From positions 112,326 through 176,325 of IMG/VR virus record IMGVR_UViG_3300047312_000028: a DNA stretch of 64,000 nt. The stretch is one strand, 5' to 3'. The number at the start of each line of letters is the position of its first letter. Position 1 is the stretch's first letter. The DNA comes from a virus. Shown here piece by piece: positions 24,691 through 33,391 of the stretch. The notes beneath the pieces are model-generated. The model was not told the DNA's origin, did no database searches, and worked only from the letters and a program-made list of their open reading frames with translations. A program made the translations under genes and the position numbers.

Positions 24691-27315
24691 ATGAGATTTT
24701 ACACCAACGTTGCCTGCCAAGGTAACTATATTTACTATCGTGGTATCGATGAAGGACGGAGAGTACGCCTGAAGATGGAGTACTCTCCGACTTTGTTTAT
24801 GCCTTCAAACGCTCCAACTATTAAGGGTCGTGAATACTGGAAAAACTTACAAGGTGAGATTGTTGATGCAAAAGAATTCAACAGTATCACTGAGGCGCGT
24901 GAGTTTATCAAGTCGTATGAAGATGTTGAAGGGTTTACGATCTACGGTAACTCAAAGTTTGAATACTCATTCATAGCTGACCAGCATCCAGAAGAATTGA
25001 TGGAGTGGCAAGCGGAACAAATTGTGACCGCATTCATCGATATCGAAGTCGGCACAGAACATGGCATGCCCGATATCAACCTCTGCAACAATCCCATCAC
25101 GGCTATTACTGTCAAGCTCTCCAACGATCCAAAGTATTATGCGTTTGGGTGTAAAGATTACACACCCCACCGCCCAGATATACATTGGAACAGAGCGATC
25201 AACGAAGTGGATCTATTGAACTCTTTCTTGAGTTTCTGGAATGACAAAGCGCCTGATGTGGTCACAGGATGGAACGTCAAGACGTTCGATATTCCATACC
25301 TTGTGGGACGTATGGTAGGCCTACCTGAGTTTGGTGAAGATAAAGCACGATGGTTGTCACCGTGGGGACGAGTCAATCGACGTGAAGAGACCTTCTATAA
25401 CAAGCCACAATCAGTCTACCAGTTGCTTGGTATCTCTATTCTCGACTACATGCAGTTATTCAGAAAGTATGCTCCGAATGCCGCACAGGAAAGCTATAAG
25501 CTCGACCATATCGCTCACGTTGAACTGAAAGAGCGCAAGACCGACTACTCTGAATATGAGACACTCCACAACCTCTATCGTGATAACTACCAGAAGTTTA
25601 TTGAGTACAACATTCATGACGTAGAACTGGTACAGAAGTTAGATGATAAGGGTAAGTTGATTTCTATGGCGTTCACACTCGCCTATGACAACAAGACAAA
25701 CTATGAAGATTGTTTCTCTCAGGTGCGCATGTGGGACGCGATCTGCTACAATCATTTGAGACGTAAGGGTATCGTTATACCTCCCAAGAAGCATACCAGT
25801 AAAGATCAAGCGTATGAAGGCGCGTATGTGAAAGACCCGCAGCTTGGGTTGCATGAATACATTTGTTCACTCGACTTGAACAGTTTGTATCCTCACCTCA
25901 TGATGCAATACAACATGTCACCCGAGACGATCATTGATCCGAAGCATTACACAGATGCGCATAGAAAGATTCTTCAAGATGGCGTCAACGTCAACAATCT
26001 CTTGTATAAAAAGATCGACCTGAGTTTTCTTGGCGATTCGACTATCACACCTAATGGACAGTTCTTCACCAAGATGCAATATGGTTTCTTACCAGAGATC
26101 ATGCAGAAGATGTACAACGACCGAGTGGTCTACAAGAAGAAGCAGATTGCAGCACAAAAAGAAAAAGAGCAATGCACCGATCCTGTGCGCAAGAAAGAGC
26201 TTGAAGCGATTATCTCACGATATAAAAATCTTCAGCTTGCAAAGAAGGTCGGTCTGAACTCTGCATATGGTGCCATGGGGAATGAGTACTTCAGGTTCTT
26301 TGATGTTCGAGTCGCAGAAGGTATCACGCTTGCCGGTCAATTGAGTATTCGTTGGATTGAAAACAAACTCAACGAATTTATGAATAAGCTGTTGTCAAGC
26401 ACCAACGTTGATTATGTGCTGGCAAGCGATACCGACTCGGTCTATCTGAATCTAGGACCTCTGGTCAAGAAGGTGTACAAAGATACCAGCAACACGGCAA
26501 AGATCATCGAATTCATGGATAAGGTATGCCAACAGAAGTTGCAACCATTCATTGATACGAGTTACCAAGAACTCGCTGATTACACAAATGCCTATGAACA
26601 GAAGATGCAGATGAAGCGAGAATCTTTGGTGGATAAAGCGATCTGGACAGCCAAGAAACGCTATATACTGAATGTCTGGGATCTTGAAGGTGTGAGATAC
26701 AAAGAACCTGAATTGAAGATCCAGGGGTTGGAAGCAATCAAGTCTTCAACACCGAGCGCCTGCCGAGATAAGATCAAAGAGGCGATCAAAATTATCATCA
26801 CAGGCACTGAAGATCAGTTGATAGCATACATCGGTAAGTTCAGAGAAGAATTCAAAGCATTACCGATTTCTGATATCGCATTCCCACGAGGGATGAACGG
26901 GCTAGGCAAATATACAAACAAAGATGGCAAGCAGAAGTGGGAGACCTCTACGTTTATGTCGTTCGATGCCGGTGCGCCGAAACTCAGCAGTGCCATCTAT
27001 ATTAGCGGCACTCCCATTCATGTGAAGGGTGCATTGGTATACAATCACTTCTTGAAAGAGATGAAGCTTGATAAGAATTATGAGACGATTCGAGAGGGTG
27101 AAAAAATCAAGTTCGTACATCTGAAACCCCATAACCAGTTTGGTGAATCGGTCATGTCCTTCATTGGACGTATACCGAAAGAATTTAAGCTCGAAACGTG
27201 TGTGGATTATGATATGCAGTTTGAAAAGAGCTTTGTTGAGCCGCTAAATATCATATTATCTTGCATAGGATGGCACTCAGAAAAAACATCTACATTGGAG
27301 GATTTCTTCGGATGA
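24691..27315 (+). CDS. gp43: gp43 family B DNA polymerase
   Basis: 874 aa, close to T4 gp43 (898). Exonuclease motif FIDIEVG has Asp117 and Glu119; polymerase motif A SLDLNSLYP has Asp395; motif B is KKVGLNSAYGAMGN (about 518-531); motif C ASDTDSVY has Asp580 and Asp582. Both proofreading and polymerase sites are intact and there is no split or intein. It replicates the phage genome with gp45/44/62, gp41 and gp61. The start codon immediately follows a promoter. Confidence 0.97.
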   Translation: MRFYTNVACQGNYIYYRGIDEGRRVRLKMEYSPTLFMPSNAPTIKGREYWKNLQGEIVDAKEFNSITEAREFIKSYEDVEGFTIYGNSKFEYSFIADQHPEELMEWQAEQIVTAFIDIEVGTEHGMPDINLCNNPITAITVKLSNDPKYYAFGCKDYTPHRPDIHWNRAINEVDLLNSFLSFWNDKAPDVVTGWNVKTFDIPYLVGRMVGLPEFGEDKARWLSPWGRVNRREETFYNKPQSVYQLLGISILDYMQLFRKYAPNAAQESYKLDHIAHVELKERKTDYSEYETLHNLYRDNYQKFIEYNIHDVELVQKLDDKGKLISMAFTLAYDNKTNYEDCFSQVRMWDAICYNHLRRKGIVIPPKKHTSKDQAYEGAYVKDPQLGLHEYICSLDLNSLYPHLMMQYNMSPETIIDPKHYTDAHRKILQDGVNVNNLLYKKIDLSFLGDSTITPNGQFFTKMQYGFLPEIMQKMYNDRVVYKKKQIAAQKEKEQCTDPVRKKELEAIISRYKNLQLAKKVGLNSAYGAMGNEYFRFFDVRVAEGITLAGQLSIRWIENKLNEFMNKLLSSTNVDYVLASDTDSVYLNLGPLVKKVYKDTSNTAKIIEFMDKVCQQKLQPFIDTSYQELADYTNAYEQKMQMKRESLVDKAIWTAKKRYILNVWDLEGVRYKEPELKIQGLEAIKSSTPSACRDKIKEAIKIIITGTEDQLIAYIGKFREEFKALPISDIAFPRGMNGLGKYTNKDGKQKWETSTFMSFDAGAPKLSSAIYISGTPIHVKGALVYNHFLKEMKLDKNYETIREGEKIKFVHLKPHNQFGESVMSFIGRIPKEFKLETCVDYDMQFEKSFVEPLNIILSCIGWHSEKTSTLEDFFG

Positions 27316-27608
27316 CACGCAATGAAGCATTATTAACACAACTCGCTGAAGAAGCTTCCGAAGTCGCACAGGCGGCAAGTAAGTGCAATCGTTTCGGTGT
27401 TGAACATACATGGCACACACATGTCGGTACCGCTGAACGTAGACTCTTCCAAGAGTATGTTGAGGTTGTTGCCGTAATGGAAATGTGCATCGATGCTGGA
27501 TTAGTCACACCATACTCAACCGAAGAATACTTTGCTGCCATTAAAGCTAAGAGAGAAAAAGTAGAGAAGTATTTGAAAGTCTCTATGGAACTAGGGTGTG
27601 TACAATGA
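27312..27608 (+). CDS. MazG-like protein, short
   Basis: 98 aa from ATG 27312 (GGAGG upstream), overlapping the polymerase stop. LLTQLAEEASEVAQAASKCNRFG and FQEYVEVVAVMEMCIDAG give two Glu/Asp-bearing helices of the MazG type. The metal site is less complete than in the 23935 protein, so it may be a divergent paralogue or non-catalytic. Likely NTP hydrolase by family. Confidence 0.65.
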   Translation: MTRNEALLTQLAEEASEVAQAASKCNRFGVEHTWHTHVGTAERRLFQEYVEVVAVMEMCIDAGLVTPYSTEEYFAAIKAKREKVEKYLKVSMELGCVQ

Positions 27609-27820
27609 AGCCAGGCTTTCGTGTTGTAGATATGCCTAAACTCAACCACAAAGATAGAGTGGTATGTAAACGATGCAACACAGAGTATCATGCCGATGAA
27701 CTCTTGTATGCCTGTCCGCTCAAAGGTCCCAATAACACTCACCTAAGCTGGTATTGTCCTACCCATAATTGTCTCGGTCGCTTAAACTACGGAGTCTACT
27801 ACCTCCAAGTATCATGTTGA
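27605..27820 (+). CDS. small zinc-finger-like protein
   Basis: 71 aa, ATG 27605 in an ATGA overlap. CKRCNTEYHADELLYACPLKGPNNTHLSWYCPTHNCLGR contains two Cys/His pairs suited to zinc binding. Function unknown. Confidence 0.65.
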   Translation: MKPGFRVVDMPKLNHKDRVVCKRCNTEYHADELLYACPLKGPNNTHLSWYCPTHNCLGRLNYGVYYLQVSC

Positions 27821-27845
27821 TTCATACGTAAAATTCTGCTATAAT
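27817..27845 (+). promoter_or_regulatory. sigma70-type promoter for the RyR-domain gene
   Basis: TTGATT (27817-27822) spanning the previous stop, 17 bp, TATAAT (27840-27845). A normal leader with AAAGGA precedes ATG 27861. It may also serve uvsX. Confidence 0.75.
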
Positions 27846-27860
27846 GAAAGGATTAGAATA

Positions 27861-28220
27861 ATGTCAAAAATGTTGCTCACTCACGAACAAATTGCCGAAA
27901 TGGCGCACGAAAATAACAGAGCGTATTGTCATGCGTTAGGAGATTACTCACAAGCACCTTGGAGACTTCTTTCGGATGAACTAAAGACTTCTGCTATTCA
28001 TGGTGTGGGATTTCATATTGCCAATCCTGATGCAACACCAGAACAGTCGCATGAGAGTTGGATGAAAGAGAAGACAGAGAACGGCTGGAAATTTGGTCCA
28101 GTGAAAGATTTAGTCAAGAAGGAACATCCGTGTTTTGTTCCGTACGGTCAGTTGCCGCTCGAACAACGAGTTAAAGATTATCTCTTTACCGCAATAGTAG
28201 ATACTCTTAAAACTTTCTAA
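27861..28220 (+). CDS. RyR-domain protein
   Basis: 119 aa, a single RyR domain: IAEMAHENNRAYCHALGDYSQAPW, then SAIHGVGFHIANPDATPEQSHESWMKEKTENGWKFG, KKEHPCFVPYGQLPLEQRVKDYLF. The domain is shared with ryanodine receptors and occurs alone in many phages and bacteria. Its ligand in phages is unknown; a nucleotide-sensing role has been suggested for bacterial relatives. It directly precedes uvsX. Confidence 0.9.
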   Translation: MSKMLLTHEQIAEMAHENNRAYCHALGDYSQAPWRLLSDELKTSAIHGVGFHIANPDATPEQSHESWMKEKTENGWKFGPVKDLVKKEHPCFVPYGQLPLEQRVKDYLFTAIVDTLKTF

Positions 28221-28247
28221 GATATCCTCCAGAAAGGTATAATCATA

Positions 28248-29288
28248 ATGAGTCTCATGGATCGAATGAAGAAGAACAGCAGCATTAGTATTGCTAGTGT
28301 TTTGGACGAGTCAGAAGTCTTCGGTGAACGACAAACAATCCCTACCGAAGTGCCGATTATCAATATTGCATTATCAGGCTCACTGAAGGGCGGATTGACT
28401 TCTGGTGTCACGCAAATTGCAGGTCCCTCAAAACATTTCAAGACTGGTATCGCCCTCTTGCTTATGAGATCGTTCTTGAATCTCTATCCTAAAGAAGGTG
28501 TGATTCTATTCTATGATGCCGAATTCGGAACTCCTCAGTCGTACTTTAAGACGTTTGGCATCGATATGAGCAAAGTGTTCCACACCCCTATTACAGATGT
28601 GGAGCAACTTAAGCACGATATCATGAAGCAACTTGCTGAATTTAAGCGCGGCGAACGAGTCATGATCGTGCTCGATTCGGTAGGACAGCTTGCATCATTG
28701 AAAGAAGTCGAAGATGCGCTTGAAGGGAAACAAGTCGCAGACATGACCCGCGCCAAGGCGCTGAAGTCATTGTTTCGCATGATTACTCCTCATTTGCGTA
28801 TCAAGGATATCCCTTTCGTGGTCGTGAATCATACATACAAAGAAATCGGGATGTTCCCAAAAGACATTCCTGGTGGTGGTACAGGTAGCTACTTCGCTGC
28901 CGATAACATCTGGATCGTTGGTCGCCAGCAAGAGAAAGTTGAAGGGGCGATCACAGGCTTCCACTTTGTCATAAACATCGAAAAGTCACGTTATGTGAGA
29001 GAGAAATCTAAGCTTTCGTTGTCCGTCATGTTTGGAGAAGGAATTGAACAGTACTCAGGTTTGCTCGAACTGGGATTGGAGAGTGGATTTGTTGAGAAGC
29101 CCGCACCAGGATGGTATCTCAAGAAGGGTGAAAAGACACGAGTCCGAGAAGCAGACACTAAGACCGCAGCGTTTTGGAATGATATTCTAAAGGATGAGGC
29201 CTTCAATGAATTTGTTAAGAAGAAGTTTGAAGTGGCTTACGGAGAGATTCTGGAAGACTCCAACGAGACCACTACAAAAACTAAATGA
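28248..29288 (+). CDS. uvsX: UvsX recombinase (RecA family)
   Basis: 346 aa. Walker A is GPSKHFKT (59-66), Walker B VMIVLDSVGQL, with FYDAEFG and VVNHTYKEIG further on, as in T4 UvsX. It forms filaments on ssDNA and drives strand invasion for recombination-dependent replication with gp46/47, gp41 and UvsW. AGAAAGG lies 10 bases upstream; a TATAAT at 28238-28243 overlaps this spacer, so an extra promoter is possible. No UvsY is recognised in the window. Confidence 0.94.
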   Translation: MSLMDRMKKNSSISIASVLDESEVFGERQTIPTEVPIINIALSGSLKGGLTSGVTQIAGPSKHFKTGIALLLMRSFLNLYPKEGVILFYDAEFGTPQSYFKTFGIDMSKVFHTPITDVEQLKHDIMKQLAEFKRGERVMIVLDSVGQLASLKEVEDALEGKQVADMTRAKALKSLFRMITPHLRIKDIPFVVVNHTYKEIGMFPKDIPGGGTGSYFAADNIWIVGRQQEKVEGAITGFHFVINIEKSRYVREKSKLSLSVMFGEGIEQYSGLLELGLESGFVEKPAPGWYLKKGEKTRVREADTKTAAFWNDILKDEAFNEFVKKKFEVAYGEILEDSNETTTKTK

Positions 29289-29598
29289 GGATTATGAGTT
29301 TTACGATATCACGGTAGAAGAAGAGTTGGTGAGTGCTGTACGATTATTGACAGAACCATACTCTAAAGTAATTTACTACTATGGATATGTAAAGGTAGTC
29401 CCAGAAGGTAATCTCAACAAACTCGCCTATCAATATACGCTGTGGGACACAGCCTGTTTCACAAAAGGTCAACTCACAGGTTCAGCAGCATTTAATACCC
29501 GTATTGGTGATGTGTTGGTATCGATCATTGCGGATGAGCACGGGAAGGGGGAATATGTATCGCCTAGAGTCAACGATCCTGAAGAACTTAGTCTATAA
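29206..29598 (+). CDS. hypothetical protein in the gp40 position
   Basis: 130 aa if started at ATG 29206, which has GAGG six bases upstream but overlaps uvsX by 83 bp. A TTG/GTG pair at 29326-29331 would give a shorter, 90-aa form. ITVEEELVSAVRLLTEPYSKVIYYYGYVKVVPEGNL and FNTRIGDVLVSI form a compact alpha/beta core. It sits between uvsX and gp41, where T4 has gene 40, but I cannot confirm homology. The start is uncertain. Confidence 0.6.
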   Translation: MNLLRRSLKWLTERFWKTPTRPLQKLNEDYEFYDITVEEELVSAVRLLTEPYSKVIYYYGYVKVVPEGNLNKLAYQYTLWDTACFTKGQLTGSAAFNTRIGDVLVSIIADEHGKGEYVSPRVNDPEELSL

Positions 29599-30952
29599 CG
29601 AAACGTACATGAGGAAGGTGATTCCCTTCCTGAAATCAGAATACTTCAAAGAACGCACCGAACGAACGGTGTTCGACCAGATTGCCTCTTTCATTGATAA
29701 GTATAAAAACCTCCCAACACATGAAGCGTTAGTTATCAACATCACAGAATCGATAGAGTTGAAAGAAGAGCAGGTAAAAGACGCCATCGATCTACTCAAG
29801 CAGATTCATGTGGACCGCAGTGAAGCGACGGACCTAAAGTGGTTGACTGAAGCGACAGAGAAGTTCTGTCAAGAGTCGGCATTGTATAATGCAGTGCTTG
29901 AAGCGGTACAGATCATGGACGACAAAGGCGACAAGAAGAAGCCCAAAGAGTCGATCCCTGATATTCTCACAAGGGCCCTTGCAGTCACATTTGATCCACA
30001 TGTCGGGCATGATTACATGCAAGACTCAGAAGCACGATTTGCGTTCTATCACAGTAAAGAAAGAAAGATTCCATTTGATCTTGAGATGTTCAACAAGATC
30101 ACCGGTGGTGGGTTCTCAGTTAAAACATTGAACATCTTCTTGGCAGGCACCGGCGTCGGTAAGACGTTGTTGATGTGTCACTTAGCCGCGGCAGCCCTCA
30201 CAATGGGGTTCAACGTCCTCTACATTACGCTTGAGATGGCGGAAGAGCGAATAGCTGAACGTATCGATGCAAACCTCTTAAATGTTGATATTAACACGCT
30301 TGAGCAGATCCCAAAAGCGGAATACGATAAGCGATTTGCAGGCTTTCGTAGTAAGACACAAGGCAAGCTGATTATCAAGGAGTATGCGACAGCTTCAGCC
30401 TCGACGTTACACTTCAAAGCGTTGTTGAATGAATTGTTGCTGAAGAAGACCTTCAAGCCTGATATCATTTTTATTGACTATATAAACATCTGTGCTAGTT
30501 CGCGCATTCGCCAAGGCGGCAATGTCAACAGCTACACATACATAAAAGCTATTGCTGAAGAGCTTCGTGGGTTGGGTGTTGAATTTGTAGTGCCTGTAGT
30601 GTCGGCGACACAGACGACCAGATCGGGGATGGATTCAAGCGATCTTGAAATGACTGACACCTCAGAGTCAATTGGATTGCCAGCCACAGCAGACTTCATG
30701 GCAGCGATTATCAATAACGAAGAGTTAGAGCAATTGAATCAGTTGATGATAAAACAGTTAAAGAGTCGCTATCAAGACAAATCTACACGAAAGAAGTTTG
30801 TGGTTGGTATCGATAAGAAGAAGATGCGATTATATGATGTGGCGCCGAGTGCGCAAGTGAATATCAGCGATGCAGGGCCTAAAGAAGAAATGATGCAGAA
30901 GCCATTTGAAAAGTCGCGCACCACCAGAGACTTCACTAAGTTTAAGGTATAA
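29555..30952 (+). CDS. gp41: gp41 replicative DNA helicase (DnaB family)
   Basis: 465 aa from ATG 29555 (GGGGGA upstream, inside the preceding gene). The helicase N-domain is followed by Walker A GTGVGKT (198-204), NVLYITLEMAEERIAERIDANLL, Walker B DIIFIDYINI and VVSATQTTRSG, all typical of hexameric RecA-like DnaB helicases. It unwinds the fork 5'-3' and forms the primosome with the gp61-like primase at 50186. Confidence 0.95.
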   Translation: MYRLESTILKNLVYNETYMRKVIPFLKSEYFKERTERTVFDQIASFIDKYKNLPTHEALVINITESIELKEEQVKDAIDLLKQIHVDRSEATDLKWLTEATEKFCQESALYNAVLEAVQIMDDKGDKKKPKESIPDILTRALAVTFDPHVGHDYMQDSEARFAFYHSKERKIPFDLEMFNKITGGGFSVKTLNIFLAGTGVGKTLLMCHLAAAALTMGFNVLYITLEMAEERIAERIDANLLNVDINTLEQIPKAEYDKRFAGFRSKTQGKLIIKEYATASASTLHFKALLNELLLKKTFKPDIIFIDYINICASSRIRQGGNVNSYTYIKAIAEELRGLGVEFVVPVVSATQTTRSGMDSSDLEMTDTSESIGLPATADFMAAIINNEELEQLNQLMIKQLKSRYQDKSTRKKFVVGIDKKKMRLYDVAPSAQVNISDAGPKEEMMQKPFEKSRTTRDFTKFKV

Positions 30953-30953
30953 C

Positions 30954-31550
30954 ATGCAAATCAGTGAATTACAATTACCAGAACAACCATTCTTCCCCTA
31001 CGTGACCGTGTTTGATGGTGCGTTGCCACGAGCATTTTGCGAACGAATGATTGGTAAGTTTGAAGCCAACGAAGGGGACGTTCAGCGTCAAACATATCTA
31101 CGAGGGGTGAGAAACTTCACAGAAATCAATGTGTCTGAGAACTGGCACGATGAACATGAAATCATGGTGCGTTGTATTCAATCAGCAACAGCGGCGTATG
31201 TGGCCTACCATGGTATCATATACGATGCACAAATTCCTAGACAGTTTGGGTATGAACAGTTCAGAATGAAGCGATATCTCCCCAATGGCATCGATGTATT
31301 CAACCAGCACGCCGATGTGGGTAACTATGGTTCAGCACGACGCTTTGTGGCATTTCAATGGTATTTGAATACTGTAAAAGAAGGTGGAGAGACGGGGTTT
31401 GGTAGAAAGGCTGATGAAGCAGTCTTAAAGATTCCAGCAGTAGAAGGACGTTTGCTTGTGTTTCCTCCATTATGGACCCATTTACATTGGGGATCAAAAG
31501 TAGTCAGCGGACCTAAGTACATTCTAACTGGATATTTACATTACATCTAA
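30954..31550 (+). CDS. prolyl-4-hydroxylase-like 2OG-Fe(II) oxygenase
   Basis: 198 aa from ATG 30954. NQHADVGNY (HxD iron ligands), FVAFQWYLNTVKEGGETGF, and LLVFPPLWTHLHWGSKVVSGPKYILTGYL (distal iron His and the Lys that binds 2-oxoglutarate) are a complete P4H-type site. Phage members hydroxylate unknown protein or nucleic-acid targets. It is co-transcribed with gp41 and overlaps the next gene by one base. Confidence 0.88.
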   Translation: MQISELQLPEQPFFPYVTVFDGALPRAFCERMIGKFEANEGDVQRQTYLRGVRNFTEINVSENWHDEHEIMVRCIQSATAAYVAYHGIIYDAQIPRQFGYEQFRMKRYLPNGIDVFNQHADVGNYGSARRFVAFQWYLNTVKEGGETGFGRKADEAVLKIPAVEGRLLVFPPLWTHLHWGSKVVSGPKYILTGYLHYI

Positions 31551-32182
31551 TGAAACTACAACACATTCATGACTTGGTTGTGAAGGTGCCAGAGGGTAGT
31601 CTCACTCCCAAGCAGATCATTCAGCCATTGAGAAAAGCGTTCAAACCCTATCCTTGGATACGGTTTGAGAAAAGAATTATGTCTATTTCAAACGCAAAGG
31701 GTCTTGCTGATGGAATGCTTATCACTGGAAAGTTTGAGCATGATTGGGTTGATCGGCCAGTCTGCTTTGTGACACTGTGGTTTCACTCTGGCAAAGAAGA
31801 TAAGAGTATATGGTTCTCTGGTAAACTAAGAGATCGTATCTTGTTTGATATCTTTGCCACGATTGCTCATGAGCGCGTTCATATGTTGCAGGCGAAGAAA
31901 GCCAAAGCCTGCCCTCGAAACTTTCATGTGAATATAACGCATGATTGGATGTTGAAGCGCGATATTCAATATTACGGATCGAAGATTGAGATTGATGCGT
32001 TCGGTCTTACTTCCGTGCTTGAAGATCGATTCGGTATGTCCGGTGAAATCATAGAACGTTATAGAAAGCTATTCACACCTTATAGTCTTCTCTATAAGCG
32101 ATTCTTAAAGAAAAAGTATGAGTACAACTTGAAAACTCCTCACATAAATAGTTCATTATGCAACCATTCAAAACTCACATAA
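31550..32182 (+). CDS. HExxH metallopeptidase-like protein
   Basis: 210 aa. LFDIFATIAHERVHMLQAK holds a zincin HERVH motif. The stretch EIDAFGLTSVLEDRF, about 45 residues later, could supply the third ligand (gluzincin Glu). No signal peptide. Related short HExxH proteins occur in many T4-like phages, another at 48564. Function unknown. Confidence 0.7.
   Translation: MKLQHIHDLVVKVPEGSLTPKQIIQPLRKAFKPYPWIRFEKRIMSISNAKGLADGMLITGKFEHDWVDRPVCFVTLWFHSGKEDKSIWFSGKLRDRILFDIFATIAHERVHMLQAKKAKACPRNFHVNITHDWMLKRDIQYYGSKIEIDAFGLTSVLEDRFGMSGEIIERYRKLFTPYSLLYKRFLKKKYEYNLKTPHINSSLCNHSKLT
32143..32150 (+). promoter_or_regulatory. possible T4-type late promoter (CATAAATA)
   Basis: CATAAATA lies 8 bp before ATG 32158, one mismatch from the TATAAATA late-promoter core. 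It is inside the previous gene, so chance is possible. Confidence 0.35.
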
Positions 32183-33375
32183 CAACAGAGAAGAATATAC
32201 ACCTAGAGCACATTGAAGACCAGGTGCTCAATCGTGGCGCCTATGGTGCGACAGAATCACTCAACTTCCTATTTGCGTTGCGTGATATGCTTGCCGGCCA
32301 TGCGACTGCACCAATCAATCTTACCACTAAGTGGGACGGAGCACCGGCAGTTGTATGCGGAGTCAATCCAGAAAACGATCAGTTCTTTGTTGGAACAAAA
32401 TCAGTGCTCAACAAAACACCAAAGTTGAACTATACTGAGAGAGATATTAACGTCAATCACCCTAACGATGAACTTAATCAGAAGTTGAAGGCCTGTCTTC
32501 GATATCTTCCTAAGCTCGGTATCAAAGGTATCTTGCAAGGGGATCTGATGTTCACGAAAGGTGATGTGAAGGATCAAACCATCGACGGCCGAGAGTATGT
32601 GACGTTCACACCCAACACACTCACCTATGCGTTTCAGAAGGGTACTACACTTGCTGAGAGGATCAAAGAGGCACAACTCGGTATCGTGTTTCATACATCA
32701 TATCACGGCACGAAGATGGATAACCTAATCGCGTCTTACAACGTCGATATCGGGTACTTGAATCACCCCAAAGAAGTCTGGTATCGTGATGCTAGTTATG
32801 TGGATGAAACAGGCACGGTCACATTCACGCAAGAAGAACTGACATACTTGAATACACTCTTGAATAGTGCAGTCAAGTCATTTTCGGCGATCAATGACAA
32901 GGTACTCAACCAGATTGCGCTGAACGGTATCTATCGTGACAACATAAAGATTTTCAACAACACAAAGGTCCGCGCTGGCGAATCAATCTTAGATACGACA
33001 CTATATACCAATCAGTTGATCCACTGGCTTGAAACTCGTATGACAGCAGCTATCGGTGAAGCGAAGTTACCAGAGACAAAACGCAAGCGTACACAAGAGC
33101 GAACCAACGTCCTAGGGTTCTTAAGAGCCCATGCTCCTGAACTCAGATCGATTTTTGACTTGCAGAATCAACTTGTCTATGCTAAAATGTTTATCTTAAA
33201 TAAGCTTCACCAAGTCAGCAACACACATACATTCCTACGAACAGAGACGGGATACAAAGCGACGAACCCAGAGGGGTTTGTGGCCGTCGATCATTTTGGC
33301 AATGCTGTTAAGCTTGTCGATAGACTCAGCTTTTCCCATGCGAACTTCACCGCCGCAAAGGATTGGTCAAAGTAA
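32158..33375 (+). CDS. nucleotidyltransferase (RNA/DNA ligase fold)-like protein, DUF6267 type
   Basis: 405 aa. TTKWDGAPAVVCG contains KxDG (Lys58), the nucleotidyl-accepting motif I of ligases; FVGTKSVLNKTPKLNYTERDI and KGILQGDLMF follow, and EGFV (372-375) with KLVDR (385-389) near the end match motifs IV and V. The order and spacing fit a polynucleotide ligase core. Close phage relatives are catalogued as DUF6267 or possible RNA ligase. Ligation of nicked RNA, perhaps tRNA cut by host defence, is a reasonable but untested role. Confidence 0.75.
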   Translation: MQPFKTHITTEKNIHLEHIEDQVLNRGAYGATESLNFLFALRDMLAGHATAPINLTTKWDGAPAVVCGVNPENDQFFVGTKSVLNKTPKLNYTERDINVNHPNDELNQKLKACLRYLPKLGIKGILQGDLMFTKGDVKDQTIDGREYVTFTPNTLTYAFQKGTTLAERIKEAQLGIVFHTSYHGTKMDNLIASYNVDIGYLNHPKEVWYRDASYVDETGTVTFTQEELTYLNTLLNSAVKSFSAINDKVLNQIALNGIYRDNIKIFNNTKVRAGESILDTTLYTNQLIHWLETRMTAAIGEAKLPETKRKRTQERTNVLGFLRAHAPELRSIFDLQNQLVYAKMFILNKLHQVSNTHTFLRTETGYKATNPEGFVAVDHFGNAVKLVDRLSFSHANFTAAKDWSK

Positions 33376-33391
33376 TAAAAATGGAGTGATT

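Noticed and set aside
28238-28243. TATAAT four bases before the uvsX start
   Set aside because: The -35 is poor (TTCTAA) and a Shine-Dalgarno lies within the spacer, so I did not count it among the leaderless promoters.
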